A stretch of 64,000 bases of DNA from NCBI GenBank assembly GCA_958295885.1, contig OY282380.1:2604001-2668000 (forward strand), in the 5' to 3' direction. A program made the position numbers and the translations under genes. Below the pieces are notes generated by a model. The model made no database searches. It worked only from the letters and a program-made list of their open reading frames with translations, and was not told where the DNA came from. This document shows positions 1-10,282 of this stretch, one piece after another. Origin of the DNA: Arenicellales bacterium (GTDB taxonomy: Bacteria > Pseudomonadota > Gammaproteobacteria > Arenicellales > JAJDZL01). Position 1 is the first letter of the stretch; the number at the start of each line of letters is the position of its first letter.

Positions 1-579
1 GTCTGATTTCTTGAATACAATAATATGCTCTCTTTGATTCGAGAAAAGTTTAGCGTTATTACTTCTACCGTAGCGATGTTGCCAGACGATGTTCGCAAGA
101 AAATTCTTCTCTCCAAATATTTCATCCATAATCATACGCAGATGATGTTGTTCGTTGTCGTCGATAGAAATAAATATAAGGCCGTCGTCAGCGAGCAGTT
201 CTCTTAGTAACTGAAGGCGTGGCCACATCATACACAACCACTTATCGTGGCGCTGGAGGTCTTCGTTGTCTACAGGTGAGTATTGTGCGAACCATTCTTG
301 CATCAGCGGACTGTTTACACGGTCATTGTAAGTCCAATTTTCGTTACCAGTGTTATAGGGTGGGTCAATATAGATGCACTTGATTTGGCCTGTGTAGCGA
401 GGAAGAAGTGATTTTAGCGCGTCTAAGTTATCTCCCTGAATAATTAGATTTTCGGATTCGTTAATTTCTTTATTTTTGGAATGCATCGACTTCAAAGAGT
501 CAGGTACTAATGTACGAAAAGGTACTGTGAGGTGATGGGCGTATATATGCTGTTTGCCCTTGAAGTCAAATTCAGGCAT
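1..579 (-). CDS. mod: Type III restriction-modification DNA methyltransferase (Mod), N-terminal part
   Basis: The minus strand is open from an ATG at 579 to the window edge (193 codons seen). The protein contains IYIDPPYNTGNENWTYND, the DPPY catalytic motif of amino-methyltransferases followed by the YNTG(N/K) signature typical of type III Mod and similar beta-class enzymes. A segment LIIQGDNLDALKSLLPRY lies before it and DDGLIFISIDDNEQHHL after it, in the usual order for this family. Such enzymes methylate adenine with S-adenosylmethionine and form a complex with a Res helicase-nuclease. Res would lie beyond the left edge and cannot be seen. The family is clear; the exact RM type is inferred. 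Confidence 0.9.
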   Translation of the reverse strand, partial: MPEFDFKGKQHIYAHHLTVPFRTLVPDSLKSMHSKNKEINESENLIIQGDNLDALKSLLPRYTGQIKCIYIDPPYNTGNENWTYNDRVNSPLMQEWFAQYSPVDNEDLQRHDKWLCMMWPRLQLLRELLADDGLIFISIDDNEQHHLRMIMDEIFGEKNFLANIVWQHRYGRSNNAKLFSNQREHIIVFKKSD

Positions 580-1677
580 TGTCTACAAATTTAATTTTGC
601 TCTAAGAGATTCCGAAGAATATACTATTTTGACAAAAATTAATTTAGTCTTCCTGTAAAACACATCCTAAAATTAACATTTGATTTGGTATCGTATGAGT
701 TCAAATTGACGAACATCATTTTCGCAATTCGTGTACCAAAGACCGCGGGTAATTTTCGAGTTCCGTATCACGACTTCAGTCTCTCATAATTCGTTGGATA
801 AATTTCAACAATTTGAATGTTGAACGACTGCAATTCCAAAAACATTCCAGCAATTATGTCTATGCGTTTAGTGGACATCCAGATCATTAAAACAAAATTC
901 TAAATCTAACTAGTTGTACTGTATAAGTCTAGAAACCCGGACTACATGAAGATTTAATTTGTCTTAGTATCATAATTCGTTAGGCACGAAAACAAAGTTT
1001 TTCTTTTTGCAAATCGGTTGTCATTTATGATGCTTCACAGACTTTTTCCACTGCCATAGGAAAATGTCTGATTTTTGTTTCCTCCTGCATCTTTAGGATG
1101 TTTTCCAATTTTCCTACAGATCATATCTTTATAAATCCTATCTTCGCATCAGCATAAGCAAAGAGTAGCACTACCTTAATTTGATTTAACACGACATCAT
1201 AACAAACAATAAACTATTGTACCTTGATCCCTTCGGACAATATCATTCCGATCACAAAATTTAGGTTCATTTGGACAAGTGGAATAATATGAATCAGATC
1301 TACTCCAAGTTCCAAATTACCCAAAAGATATAAGAGTAATCATGAAGAACGCGAGAAGCTTTATACCATTTCGGGGCTTACCTAAATCTGAGATTCTTCC
1401 ACCAATTGTAGTTTCGTAGCACAGGTCAGATGCTCATATATCCGGTTTTCACACTTGTAAACCAAAGCCAGTGCTGATTGATTTTGCGAACCCGTTAATA
1501 AAGACCACATTACCAAGTTCAACAGGATTTCATACATTGAAAAATTCGATTTGCAGCACTGTGCATAAGTTTTGGACAATTTTCGTGTCATTCCATAGAC
1601 AACGTGACAATGATGACTATGTTTCACGGAGATAATGTGAAACACATGACTTTCTAAATGTTTCCTCCTAGTTTGCA
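580..1677. other. AT-rich stretch without a supported gene
   Basis: About 1.1 kb between two divergently oriented genes (mod leftward, avs3a rightward). It is AT-rich and broken by stops in all frames, and the one short minus-strand frame at 1382-1708 resembles no protein. It must hold the promoters of both flanking genes, but I could not pick a convincing -35/-10 pair. Confidence 0.5.
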
Positions 1678-4600
1678 TTGAACAATAAATCGGAAGTAAC
1701 CCATTCAATAAGACCTAGTCGCGACGGCGATCAATTTCACTATTTATGGGCAGCGAGACGATGTTTGTCGTTACTCTCCCCACAAAGTGAGCTTGTCGCG
1801 ATCAGTATTGAAGGATCTTCGCCAAGCGAGTCTGAGTGTTTATCAACAGCTAGAGAAGGCGAACAAGTAATTGACGTTGCGGAGTACTTCGGCAACGAAA
1901 TTTTGTGTCATGCAAAGCGGGTCCGATACGTACAACTTAAACATTCCACCCGCCGTTCTTCTGTGTCTTTTACAGCTAGTGGTCTAAATAAAACTTTCAA
2001 GGGATTTGCAGACCGGTTTCAAGAACTCTCGAATCATTGTAGTATTCGTGATTTGGTAGAGCGATTTGAGTTCTGGTTCGTAACTAATCGCCCAGTTAAT
2101 AGAAAAATCAAGGAAGCGATGATAGATGCTGCAAATAAGTTGGAACCACGCTATCCTGCCGAACTCGAAAAACTAAAAAGCATCACCGATCTTAACCAAT
2201 CTGAATTTTCCACTTTTTCAGGTCTTGTTCACTTCGAGGATTGTCAAGACGATTATTGGCAACAGCGTAATATCCTGTCTCGGGAATTAAGTGGGTATTT
2301 GCCAGGTTTCGATATTGAAGCACCAACCCAACTCAAGGAACTCGTTACACGAAAAGCACTGTCTGAATCTGCGGAAAATCCAGTCATTACGAAGATGGAT
2401 GTTTTACGGGTATTGCATACAGACGAAGAGCGTCTATTTCCAGCTCGAAATCTAATTAAACCTATAAAAAATTCGATTCCTCGAAAACAGGAAGTCGACA
2501 TTGTTCACCAAGTACTGCAAATCGAAAACAGGCCTGTGATAATCCATGCTTCAGCAGGTGTTGGAAAGTCAATATTTTCAATGCGCATACCGACGTTACT
2601 TCCACCAGGTTCCGCGTGCGTGGTATATGATTGTTTCGGTAATGGTACCTACCGTAATGCTTCAAGTTACCGCCACCGCCATAAAGATGCTCTCGTGCAA
2701 ATTGCCAATGAACTTGGTGTCAAAGGCTTGTGTCATCCGCTGGTTCCAACTAATCATGCAGATGCTTCCGACTACATTCGAGCATTTTTATACCGACTTC
2801 GACAATCAATAGAAAAATTGCGTGCTACGGATTTGAATGCTGTGCTCTGTATTGTGATTGATGCAGCAGACAACGCGCAAATGGCCGCAAAAGCAAGTGG
2901 TTCGTCACGATCGTTTGCATTAGATTTGCTTCGGGAAACATTGCCTGACGGTGTTCGACTTGTCGTTCTCAGTCGTAGTCATCGTATAGACTACCTCGAA
3001 CCGCCAACACACGCTTTAGAACTGGAATTGAACCCATTCAGTCAAAACGAGACTGGGATTCATATCCGTCAACATTTTTCTGATGCATCTGATCAAGATG
3101 TAAATGAATTTCACTACTTGAGTTCACAAAATCCACGGGTGCAAGCATACGCTCTATCACGAAATCAATCAATTTCAATTATTCTCCAACAGCTTGGTCC
3201 GAATCCAACAAGTGTTGAAGCTGCATTCGAGAGTCTATTGAGCACAGCAATTGCGAACCTAAAGGACACCGATGATTCAATCGAGCGAAAGAATATTGAC
3301 AAGATATGCACCGGTTTAGCTGTGCTTCCTCCCCGCATTCCAGTACCGGTCTTATCACAGATTTCAAGAGTCTCTGAGGAGGCAGTTCACAGTTTTACAC
3401 TTGAATTAGGCGAGTTTCTGATTATTTCAGATAAAAAAGTTCAATTTCGTGACGAAACTGTTGAGACATGGTTCAGGGAGAAGTTCATACCATCTCCCAA
3501 TAAATTAGAAAAATTTGTGAATAGATTGAAACTACTAGCGAACCAATGTGCATATGCAGCGTCAACACTCCCGAAATTGATGCTGGAAGTTGATCAGTTT
3601 CAGGAATTGGTTGATTTAGCGCTAAGTTCATCAGCCCTGCCGGAAACTAGTGAACTGGAAAAAGAGTACATCGAACTTCAGCGTATTCAGTTTGCACTGA
3701 AAGCTAGTCTTCGCATGAAACGATATCTGGATGCAGCAAAACTTTCGCTCAAAGCTGGCAGCGTCGCTGCCAGTAGCGTCCGTCAGTATGAACTGGTTCA
3801 AAACAACACCGATTTAGCTGCAGAATTTATTGCGACAAACGTTGTTGAAGACATAATCTCGCGACGGATATTCAAATCAAATTGGCTCGGTTCTAGTCAT
3901 GTGTACGAAGCCTGTCTACTTTCTTGCACAGGAATATCGACCAACGAAGCGCGCAGTCGCCTTCGAATGGCAGAGGAGTGGATACGAAATTGGTGTCGCG
4001 TTTCACATGAGAAACAAAACAGAAAAAAAATTTCCGCAACCGACATTGCCGAACTAGCTATGGCACATCTAAATGTTCATGGAGCTGATCACGCTGCAAA
4101 TTTTATTGGTGCTTGGCAACCACCAAAAATTTCATTAAAGGTTGGACGAATACTTGCTCGAAAACTCATCGATCATGGCAGATTCACTGAGCTGGACGAC
4201 TTAGCAATCTCAGCTGAAAATAACTATTGGTTAGTTTTAGCAATTACTGCAGAACTTCGAAACGTCCATAGAACACCGCCATCGAAAGTAATTTTTCAAG
4301 CTTTCAGCTCAATTGCAAATCCATGCGTGAGGTCAGAGTATTTCAAGAAATGGGATGGAAAATTAAAAGGTTTGGCTGAAATTCCCGCACTCGTTGAAGC
4401 TGCACAGATTCTAGCCCTTTTCTCTCGCGCAGATCTTGCTAAGGTACTTGAGCAATTTCTGCCGAAAACTCCCCCGCAAAGATTTTCTACGCATTTTGAC
4501 AGTTTAAATTCTGAATTGTTACGCGCTTACTGCCTTCACGCGGCATTGACAGGTGAAGTGCTCAAACTCACCGATTTAGCTCACCCTAAACTGAGGAAAT

Positions 4601-7600
4601 TACTCGAAAATGAGATGTCCAGCCATCACTCGAGTGAGGCTACTGATTTCGCAATGGACATTGGTATACTGCTTTCGTGGTACCAACTTTGGGCAGCAGT
4701 GCTCTTGGGTAAGATATCAAAAAATAAGTTACATGATCAACTTTCGTGTTTACTCAAATTGTCCAACAAAATTACAAATTCGCAACTTCGGCCTGGTGTA
4801 CGTACAACCGACGAGATCGTGCTTATTTGGTTCGAAGTTCTGTGTCGTTTGAACGCTTTTGAACCAAATCTTATAGATTCTTTAAAATCGTGGATTCAAA
4901 GTCTGAGACGTCCTCTATTCATTCCCACTTTCTTGGCTTTGACAAGATTGGCTTCGCAGAGCGATGAAACTAAAGCACTAGCGCTATATTTCGCAGTAAA
5001 AGCATTTGAGCTAATTCAAAGTGAGCGAACAAGTGCGTACCAAAAATCAATCACATATGTTGAAATTGCACGTTCGGTACTAACAATTAGCGAATCTGAA
5101 GCTAAATCGTATTTTGATGAAGCAATAACAGTTTCCAGCAAGATTGATGAAGAAAATCTGTTTCGTTGGAATGCGATGTTGTATCTCGCGGACCGTGCAA
5201 CACAGCGAGGTCAATTCGATCCCAAGGTTGCCTATCAGTTTTCTCGCTGTGCGGAGTTGACGTGGGACTATGAAGAAACCGGCAAGTACTTTGATTGGGA
5301 AACAACTGTTAGGGCACTAACATTACTCTGCCCAATTTCTTCATTGGCAATAATTAGCCGTTGGCGTGACAGAGGGTTTGGAAATGTTAAAAAAATGCTG
5401 CCGATTGTAGTTGACACGCTTGTTAAGCGCGGTAACGTAGAATCTCATGACTCATTGGCGTTTCTTGGATTCGACGCAAACTGGAATTATCCCAAACTTC
5501 TAGCCGATTTCTTGGACAAATGCGAGTATGGTGCTGCGAAGGAAGTCGCCTGTGCGTACATATTACGTTACAAGAAACTCGCAGACCCAACTTCAGTTTA
5601 CTGGAAAGAAATTAAAGAAATTGTTGTTGAACATGGTTTTTGCTTCCCTGAACTTGATTCTTATATTACACACTCAGAACAACCTGAAGTCAAGCAAAGC
5701 GACGTAGCAAAGGAAAATTCGCATGGTAATGAGCAGCCGTGCGACATGCTTGACGATCCTTTTTCGAACATTGATCTTACGACAGCAGATGGGATTTCCC
5801 AATCATTCAATGCATATATAAACATCTCCTCTGGTTGGGTTTTTGATCAGTATTTTATTGAAGCAATTGATCGTATTTCACCTGGGAGTGAGTCTGCATT
5901 TTTCGATGCGTTTGGCAACATTCCAGAATTTACGCTAATACATCTATCCACTATTCTGCAACACGTGCCCGAAGATTGGTGTGAACGATTGGCTGTTAGG
6001 CAGGCACTGGGGGCAATGGTAAAGGTTTTTTGCCGTCGATTCTACATGAATGTTTCCAGACATCGATACTATGAGTTATTTCCTTTCGGTCTGGTTTGCA
6101 CGCTAACTGACTTGACGGAAGAAGATATAGTTGATGTTGTGCTTGCGGCGGTTAGTGATTCTTCGTCCCAATTTGATTCCGAACGTCTGTTTAATTTAGT
6201 TGGACTTCTTAAATCAAAATTGACAGGGGATGAAGCATTCGAAGCTCTAAAGTTCGGGCTAGGCTTTTACGAGTCAGTTCTAGAGGAAGAGGACGGGGAT
6301 GGTACTTGGTCTGATAGACTTTCTCCTCCCAACTCCATACAAGAATCAATTGCTGGCTATATCTATGCCGGACTTGCGGCGCCCTCGGCTACGATTCGTT
6401 GGGAGGCGGCACATGCTGTTCTGGGACTTTGTGAGCTTGGTAGATACGAGGTGCTTAAATATTTGGCATTGGTTTGCGAAAAAAGGGACGCTGGACCTTT
6501 TGTGGATACTCGATTGCCATTCTATCGACTCCATGCTCTTCAGTGGCTGATGATGGCTTTCGCTAGGGCAGCTACAGAATTTTCTACTGCTCTTGAACCG
6601 ATAGCTTATCGTTTCGTAGACCTAGCCCTAAAAGATCAACATCATGTCATGATTAGACAATTTGCAGCGCGTGCCGCACTAGCTCTAATTGAAAAAGGTG
6701 TGTTAGACGCAGATGACGAACTTGTTGAATCTCTTTCGACTGTGAACCTGACTTCATTTCCCCTTCTAGAGTCAAACTTGTACGAACAAGATTGCCGCAA
6801 TAATTACTGTACGAATAGTGCGAATGGCGAAGATCAGTTCCTATTTGATTACGATATTGGATCGTACTGGTATAAGCCGCTTGGAAGGGTTTTTGGACTG
6901 ACACAGAGCGAAATCGAGAATCGTGCGCATGAAATAATCAAACATAAACTTAACTTCTCAATTAGCGGACAAGTGCTAAAAGACGAACGAAAGCGCATAG
7001 GGCTGTATGACTATAGGCAGACCTACGCGTCACACGGTTCCTATCCGAATACGGATAGCCTTAGGCATTATTTGTCTTATCATGCGATGATGATTGTTGC
7101 AGGAATGCTCCTTGAAGCGAATCCTATTGTCGATAGCACAGAATCGGCCGAACAAGATAGATTCACCGAGTGGCTATCACAGCACGACTTAACTCGAACC
7201 GATGGTCGTTGGCTAGCGGACGGAAGAGACTCACCACCATTAGATCAACTCTCGTGGTTGGAGCAAGCAGAGAGTGAATTAGAAGATGAGATGATTCCAG
7301 CTACTGCATTCGACCAAGTTCTTTTAACAGGAAACAATGTGATTGTCTGGGGAAGTTGGTCAATTGTTAATTTAAACCGTGTACAGGACGTTCACGTTAG
7401 AAGTGCCTTAGTGTCTCCCGACAAGTCATTGGCTCTGCTTAGAGCATTGAGCACAACTAAAGATATACATTATTACTTGATTCCGAGCTCTGACGACAAT
7501 CTTCAAATTGAAAAAATCGGGTTCATACTTAAGGGGTGGATTGAGGACTGTGGTACTAAAAGCAATTTGGAATCAAAAGACTACTGGTCTGGAGGAGTAT

Positions 7601-7959
7601 ATTTTCCGCCGCCTGCCCCTGCGGCCGAAATTGTTAAGTTGATGGACCTCGAATCTGATCTAGATAAACGCACATGGTTAAATATGGCAAAAGTACCGGT
7701 GATGATTTCTCGAATATGGGGGCAATGTGAAACATCGGACCAAGAAGAAAGGCCTGAACATGGTGAGTGCCTTCAGGCGTCGTTGGAATTTGTTAGAGAC
7801 ACGTTGAATAAGATCAAGTTTGATATGATTGTTGACGTGCAGATTGAAATTAGAAAACGCCATTCAAGTTACCAGATTCAACAGAATAGTGAAAAAGAAA
7901 TCCCCAGAAAATCCAAGCTATACCTTTTCAGAGCCGACGGACGAATTACCACGATTTAG
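1678..7959 (+). CDS. avs3a: Avs3a-like antiviral STAND NTPase with N-terminal Cap4/DUF4297-type nuclease
   Basis: A 2093-aa protein. Residues 1-220 look like the Cap4/DUF4297 nuclease: DGDQFHYLW near 16-24, IEGSS near 44-48, VIDVAEY near 64-70 and YVQLKHS near 84-90, giving the spaced E/D...QxK active site. A STAND NTPase core follows, with Walker A ASAGVGKS (291-298) and Walker B CIVIDAAD (391-398). The remaining ~1500 residues are alpha-helical repeats of the TPR type. Known Avs3 proteins sense the phage large terminase, assemble and degrade DNA; that role is inferred here by family. The TTG at 1678 is the only start upstream of the nuclease motifs, since a stop lies at 1669. The next gene overlaps its end, consistent with the two-gene Avs3 arrangement. 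The frame is intact throughout. Confidence 0.85.
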   Translation: MNNKSEVTHSIRPSRDGDQFHYLWAARRCLSLLSPQSELVAISIEGSSPSESECLSTAREGEQVIDVAEYFGNEILCHAKRVRYVQLKHSTRRSSVSFTASGLNKTFKGFADRFQELSNHCSIRDLVERFEFWFVTNRPVNRKIKEAMIDAANKLEPRYPAELEKLKSITDLNQSEFSTFSGLVHFEDCQDDYWQQRNILSRELSGYLPGFDIEAPTQLKELVTRKALSESAENPVITKMDVLRVLHTDEERLFPARNLIKPIKNSIPRKQEVDIVHQVLQIENRPVIIHASAGVGKSIFSMRIPTLLPPGSACVVYDCFGNGTYRNASSYRHRHKDALVQIANELGVKGLCHPLVPTNHADASDYIRAFLYRLRQSIEKLRATDLNAVLCIVIDAADNAQMAAKASGSSRSFALDLLRETLPDGVRLVVLSRSHRIDYLEPPTHALELELNPFSQNETGIHIRQHFSDASDQDVNEFHYLSSQNPRVQAYALSRNQSISIILQQLGPNPTSVEAAFESLLSTAIANLKDTDDSIERKNIDKICTGLAVLPPRIPVPVLSQISRVSEEAVHSFTLELGEFLIISDKKVQFRDETVETWFREKFIPSPNKLEKFVNRLKLLANQCAYAASTLPKLMLEVDQFQELVDLALSSSALPETSELEKEYIELQRIQFALKASLRMKRYLDAAKLSLKAGSVAASSVRQYELVQNNTDLAAEFIATNVVEDIISRRIFKSNWLGSSHVYEACLLSCTGISTNEARSRLRMAEEWIRNWCRVSHEKQNRKKISATDIAELAMAHLNVHGADHAANFIGAWQPPKISLKVGRILARKLIDHGRFTELDDLAISAENNYWLVLAITAELRNVHRTPPSKVIFQAFSSIANPCVRSEYFKKWDGKLKGLAEIPALVEAAQILALFSRADLAKVLEQFLPKTPPQRFSTHFDSLNSELLRAYCLHAALTGEVLKLTDLAHPKLRKLLENEMSSHHSSEATDFAMDIGILLSWYQLWAAVLLGKISKNKLHDQLSCLLKLSNKITNSQLRPGVRTTDEIVLIWFEVLCRLNAFEPNLIDSLKSWIQSLRRPLFIPTFLALTRLASQSDETKALALYFAVKAFELIQSERTSAYQKSITYVEIARSVLTISESEAKSYFDEAITVSSKIDEENLFRWNAMLYLADRATQRGQFDPKVAYQFSRCAELTWDYEETGKYFDWETTVRALTLLCPISSLAIISRWRDRGFGNVKKMLPIVVDTLVKRGNVESHDSLAFLGFDANWNYPKLLADFLDKCEYGAAKEVACAYILRYKKLADPTSVYWKEIKEIVVEHGFCFPELDSYITHSEQPEVKQSDVAKENSHGNEQPCDMLDDPFSNIDLTTADGISQSFNAYINISSGWVFDQYFIEAIDRISPGSESAFFDAFGNIPEFTLIHLSTILQHVPEDWCERLAVRQALGAMVKVFCRRFYMNVSRHRYYELFPFGLVCTLTDLTEEDIVDVVLAAVSDSSSQFDSERLFNLVGLLKSKLTGDEAFEALKFGLGFYESVLEEEDGDGTWSDRLSPPNSIQESIAGYIYAGLAAPSATIRWEAAHAVLGLCELGRYEVLKYLALVCEKRDAGPFVDTRLPFYRLHALQWLMMAFARAATEFSTALEPIAYRFVDLALKDQHHVMIRQFAARAALALIEKGVLDADDELVESLSTVNLTSFPLLESNLYEQDCRNNYCTNSANGEDQFLFDYDIGSYWYKPLGRVFGLTQSEIENRAHEIIKHKLNFSISGQVLKDERKRIGLYDYRQTYASHGSYPNTDSLRHYLSYHAMMIVAGMLLEANPIVDSTESAEQDRFTEWLSQHDLTRTDGRWLADGRDSPPLDQLSWLEQAESELEDEMIPATAFDQVLLTGNNVIVWGSWSIVNLNRVQDVHVRSALVSPDKSLALLRALSTTKDIHYYLIPSSDDNLQIEKIGFILKGWIEDCGTKSNLESKDYWSGGVYFPPPAPAAEIVKLMDLESDLDKRTWLNMAKVPVMISRIWGQCETSDQEERPEHGECLQASLEFVRDTLNKIKFDMIVDVQIEIRKRHSSYQIQQNSEKEIPRKSKLYLFRADGRITTI

Positions 7960-8611
7960 GCAAGTCTTGGCATTGGGTAACAGACTAGTCAAAGAGTTAG
8001 GCATGGATTCATCGGTAGATACACTTGGTCGGTGGATGGCGCACTATGTCGCCGAACTGATTGACGCTGCTGAAAACGCTCCATTGAAAGAACGACCGAC
8101 ATTAGAAAAAAAATGTTTCGACGCAATCTTGGAACTTTGGAGTCATCATAGTAAATTTCCAAACGGTATGCGGCCTTTTGAAGATTTGGAACCGATTATC
8201 AGAACACTCAGATGTCTAGATCCGAATAACGCAATTTCTTACAAAATTTCTACCCTTGATGTTAGTCAGTCGGTAGTGGATTCAAAGCTCGAGTCCTCGT
8301 TGAATTTATTGGTTGAAGTCGATCAAACGGCAAGAATAATTATGAGCGAAACCCTTGCAGAGGCTACGGAATTAGCCATGGATAGTTCGAAAGAATGGAT
8401 TAAATTAGCGGAGAATATTGGGGCTAGTCTCGGCGCGACTAATGTAGTCGTAAAATTTGTTTCGAACAGAACACTCAATGTAAGCGATGACAAGTCAAGT
8501 GAAGCTGAACGCAGGATTCTTACAGATCGTATTGAACACATTGAAACTTTTATTGAGTTGGCAAATGAATTTTCTAGCAGTTTAAAAGATCGACTCAAAA
8601 CCATGCCATAG
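7889..8611 (+). CDS. avs3b: Avs3b-like small partner protein
   Basis: About 240 aa, overlapping the 3' end of the large STAND gene by 71 bases in another frame, so translation is probably coupled. I chose the GTG at 7889 because it gives a compact start (MKKKSPENPSYTF) and keeps NRLVKELGMDSSVDTLGRWM, a segment common in small proteins encoded next to Avs-type ATPases. A TTG at 7829 is also in frame, and an ATG at 8004 would remove this segment. The rest is predicted helical with no catalytic motif I can name. The assignment rests on gene order, size and this segment. Its role within Avs3 is not shown by the sequence. Confidence 0.7.
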   Translation: MKKKSPENPSYTFSEPTDELPRFRQVLALGNRLVKELGMDSSVDTLGRWMAHYVAELIDAAENAPLKERPTLEKKCFDAILELWSHHSKFPNGMRPFEDLEPIIRTLRCLDPNNAISYKISTLDVSQSVVDSKLESSLNLLVEVDQTARIIMSETLAEATELAMDSSKEWIKLAENIGASLGATNVVVKFVSNRTLNVSDDKSSEAERRILTDRIEHIETFIELANEFSSSLKDRLKTMP

Positions 8612-8786
8612 CAGAAAATTTCTGCTTAGGTTTCCTCGCTGGTAAGGTTGTCGTAAATGCAATTGATTGAAAATTCTTCAAGGACTTCTGATTGCGTTGA
8701 AATTATTCGTCACTGAAGACTAATCGTTTTGAATGTTGTTTTCAGTGTGTAATCTGACAATTTTGACTCTGAATTTCTGATCGGTT

Positions 8787-8818
8787 AAGGTTCGGATACC
8801 TTGCGACCGTGCCCACCA
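8787..8818 (+). repeat. Dispersed 32-bp intergenic repeat, copy a
   Basis: The copy reads AAGGTTCGGATACCTT followed by GCGACCGTGCCCACCA. Its first half forms a small hairpin (AAGGT / ACCTT). It lies 66 bases upstream of hicB. The best matches are at 54778, 59459, 27847 and 53031. Confidence 0.75.
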
Positions 8819-8883
8819 AGTTGAATGTGCATAATGACAGCGATTGCAGCAAACTGTTGTGCAAAATTTGAGGGACAAACAGA

Positions 8884-9105
8884 ATGAATAGACGTTTAAC
8901 TGCTATAGTCGAACGCGAAGGCGACCGATATGTTGCTTTATGTCCAGAATTGGACGTTGCCAGCCAAGGCGTCACTGTTGCTGAAGCGCGAGATAATCTA
9001 ATTGAAGCACTTACTTTGTTTTTTGAGACCGCGCCTGTTGGGGAAATCGACAAACGTCTGACTGAGGAGGTATACATAACCAAATTTGAAGTCGCCGTTG
9101 GCTAA
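8884..9105 (+). CDS. hicB: HicB-type antitoxin
   Basis: A 73-aa protein. RLTAIVEREGDRYVALCPEL, then VASQGVTVAEARDNLIEALT, is the partial RNase-H-like fold of short HicB antitoxins, which bind and block the HicA mRNA interferase. The start is the ATG at 8884. The stop (9103-9105) overlaps the proposed TTG start of hicA at 9098, the usual coupled arrangement. No DNA-binding domain follows the fold, as in the short HicB class. The frame is intact, whereas the partner toxin is frameshifted. Confidence 0.88.
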   Translation: MNRRLTAIVEREGDRYVALCPELDVASQGVTVAEARDNLIEALTLFFETAPVGEIDKRLTEEVYITKFEVAVG

Positions 9106-9321
9106 GCTCAAAGTATTTTCGGGTCGTGACGTCTGTCGCATACTAGCGTTTCACGGATTTGTGGAGGTAAGACAGAAGGGTAGCCATATCAATAATACAA
9201 AAAAATTGACGGCGGGAACACAATAACTGTTCCAGTGCCTAATCACAAGGGAAAATGGCGCGGTACATTAATGTCAATCATTCGACAATCCGATCTTCCA
9301 CGCTCGAAATTTGAGAGATGA
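9098..9321 (+). pseudogene. hicA: HicA-type toxin, frameshifted at an A7 run
   Basis: The first frame from TTG 9098 reads LAKLKVFSGRDVCRIL, then GFVEVRQKGSHI, the HicA double-stranded-RNA-binding-like fold with its active-site histidine in GSH. After seven adenines at 9199-9205 this frame hits a stop. A second frame then gives DGGNTITVPVPNHKGKWRGT followed by LMSIIRQSDLPRSKFER and a stop at 9319-9321, which is the expected HicA C-terminus. One extra A would restore a 75-codon gene. This is a real inactivation, slippage control, or a homopolymer error in the assembly; I cannot tell which. Confidence 0.85.
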
Positions 9322-9423
9322 CTTGATCAGGATGGCTATGCCTTCCAAGCGAAAAGTAGATTCGTATCGCAATTTGGAATCATTTTGCGTTATTTGAAGC
9401 AATCAATAAGTTCGAAATTCATC

Positions 9424-9455
9424 AAGGTTCGCAAACAATCCAACCGGCCCCACCA
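9424..9455 (+). repeat. Dispersed 32-bp intergenic repeat, diverged copy f
   Basis: It reads AAGGTTCGCAAACAATCC, then AACCGGCCCCACCA. It follows the hicBA module by about 100 bases, so hicBA lies between two copies. The right half is closer to the copies at 54041 and 58636 than to the main type. Confidence 0.5.
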
Positions 9456-9599
9456 GATTTGGTTACCGAAATAATGAATAGGCTCTCATTTTCCATGCGG
9501 ACGCACGATCAATAAGAACCAATTCATTGTCGCTAGACACGCTCAACAGATGTTGGGAAATTCTTTCATAACTCGGTAGGTTTAGTCTATCAACTATGT

Positions 9600-10183
9600 T
9601 CATGATTGAAGCCACGCACCTAAAACCTCAGTATTTTGCATATCTATACTTGTGCATGAAATACTACCGTCTTTCGCGCTTTGCATAAATATTCCTGCGT
9701 AAGCCGGTAAGCTAGTCCAAGGCGGTCGTGCTGAAAAATTCAATGAATTTACACTTCTTGTTTGATAGAGAAATGAACCATCAACAAAAGTTACTAGAGC
9801 AATATTTTTGCTCGTTGCATATTCAATTGCTCCAGATTGAAATCCACTCGTTGAGAAAACCATCGCTTTATTTGCTTGTACATCCCGCGTTTTTGCATGT
9901 AAAGCATTTATGTACTCTCTTTTAATTGGTCGGCTATGTCGTTTGCATTCTACTAGGAGAATTAACTGAGCACCACATAGAACAGTGAATTTAACAACCG
10001 CATCAAACTCGTAATTACCGCCAGACCCGGTAAGTTCTTTCTATGCGTAACCTCGAAATTTTCCAACTTATGACCAACAGCCTGCAACCAATCAAATACC
10101 TGCTTTTCATATTCTTCGGATGTTATTAAAGCCGGTTCTCCGGGATTCCACGGCGATTCAGAATTTCTATTCATTGTCATCAT
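9600..10183 (-). pseudogene. Mrr-like restriction endonuclease, frameshifted
   Basis: Two minus-strand frames join into one protein. The upstream frame (10183 down to about 10030) reads MNRNSESPWNPGEPALITSE and later VTHRKNLPG. The downstream frame continues SGGNYEFDAVVKFTVL, then LILLVECKRHSRPIKREYI, ALHAKTRDVQANKAMVFSTS and GFQSGAIEYATSKNIAL. FDAVV...ECK is the D...(D/E)XK site of Mrr-type restriction enzymes, which cleave methylated or foreign DNA. The frameshift lies at about 10025-10030 (CCCGG). Because the catalytic residues come after the shift, the product would be inactive unless the frame is corrected. Confidence 0.75.
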
Positions 10184-10282
10184 ATATTGGCACTTTTGTA
10201 CTTTGATTTCATTGATTTAGTCAAAGAGAAATTAACGATTGCAACGAAACAGCTTCCGGGCCAAGCATACCAAAGTATAAGA

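Noticed and set aside
1382..1708. 108-codon minus-strand frame upstream of avs3a
   Set aside because: No ribosome binding site, no recognisable protein, overlaps the avs3a start, and composition is that of spacer DNA.
8787..8818. tRNA or tmRNA 3' end (TTCG loop and terminal CCCACCA of the dispersed repeat)
   Set aside because: The distance from the TTCG loop to the terminal CCA is about five bases too long, the T-stem pairs only in some copies, and no upstream anticodon or D arm exists.
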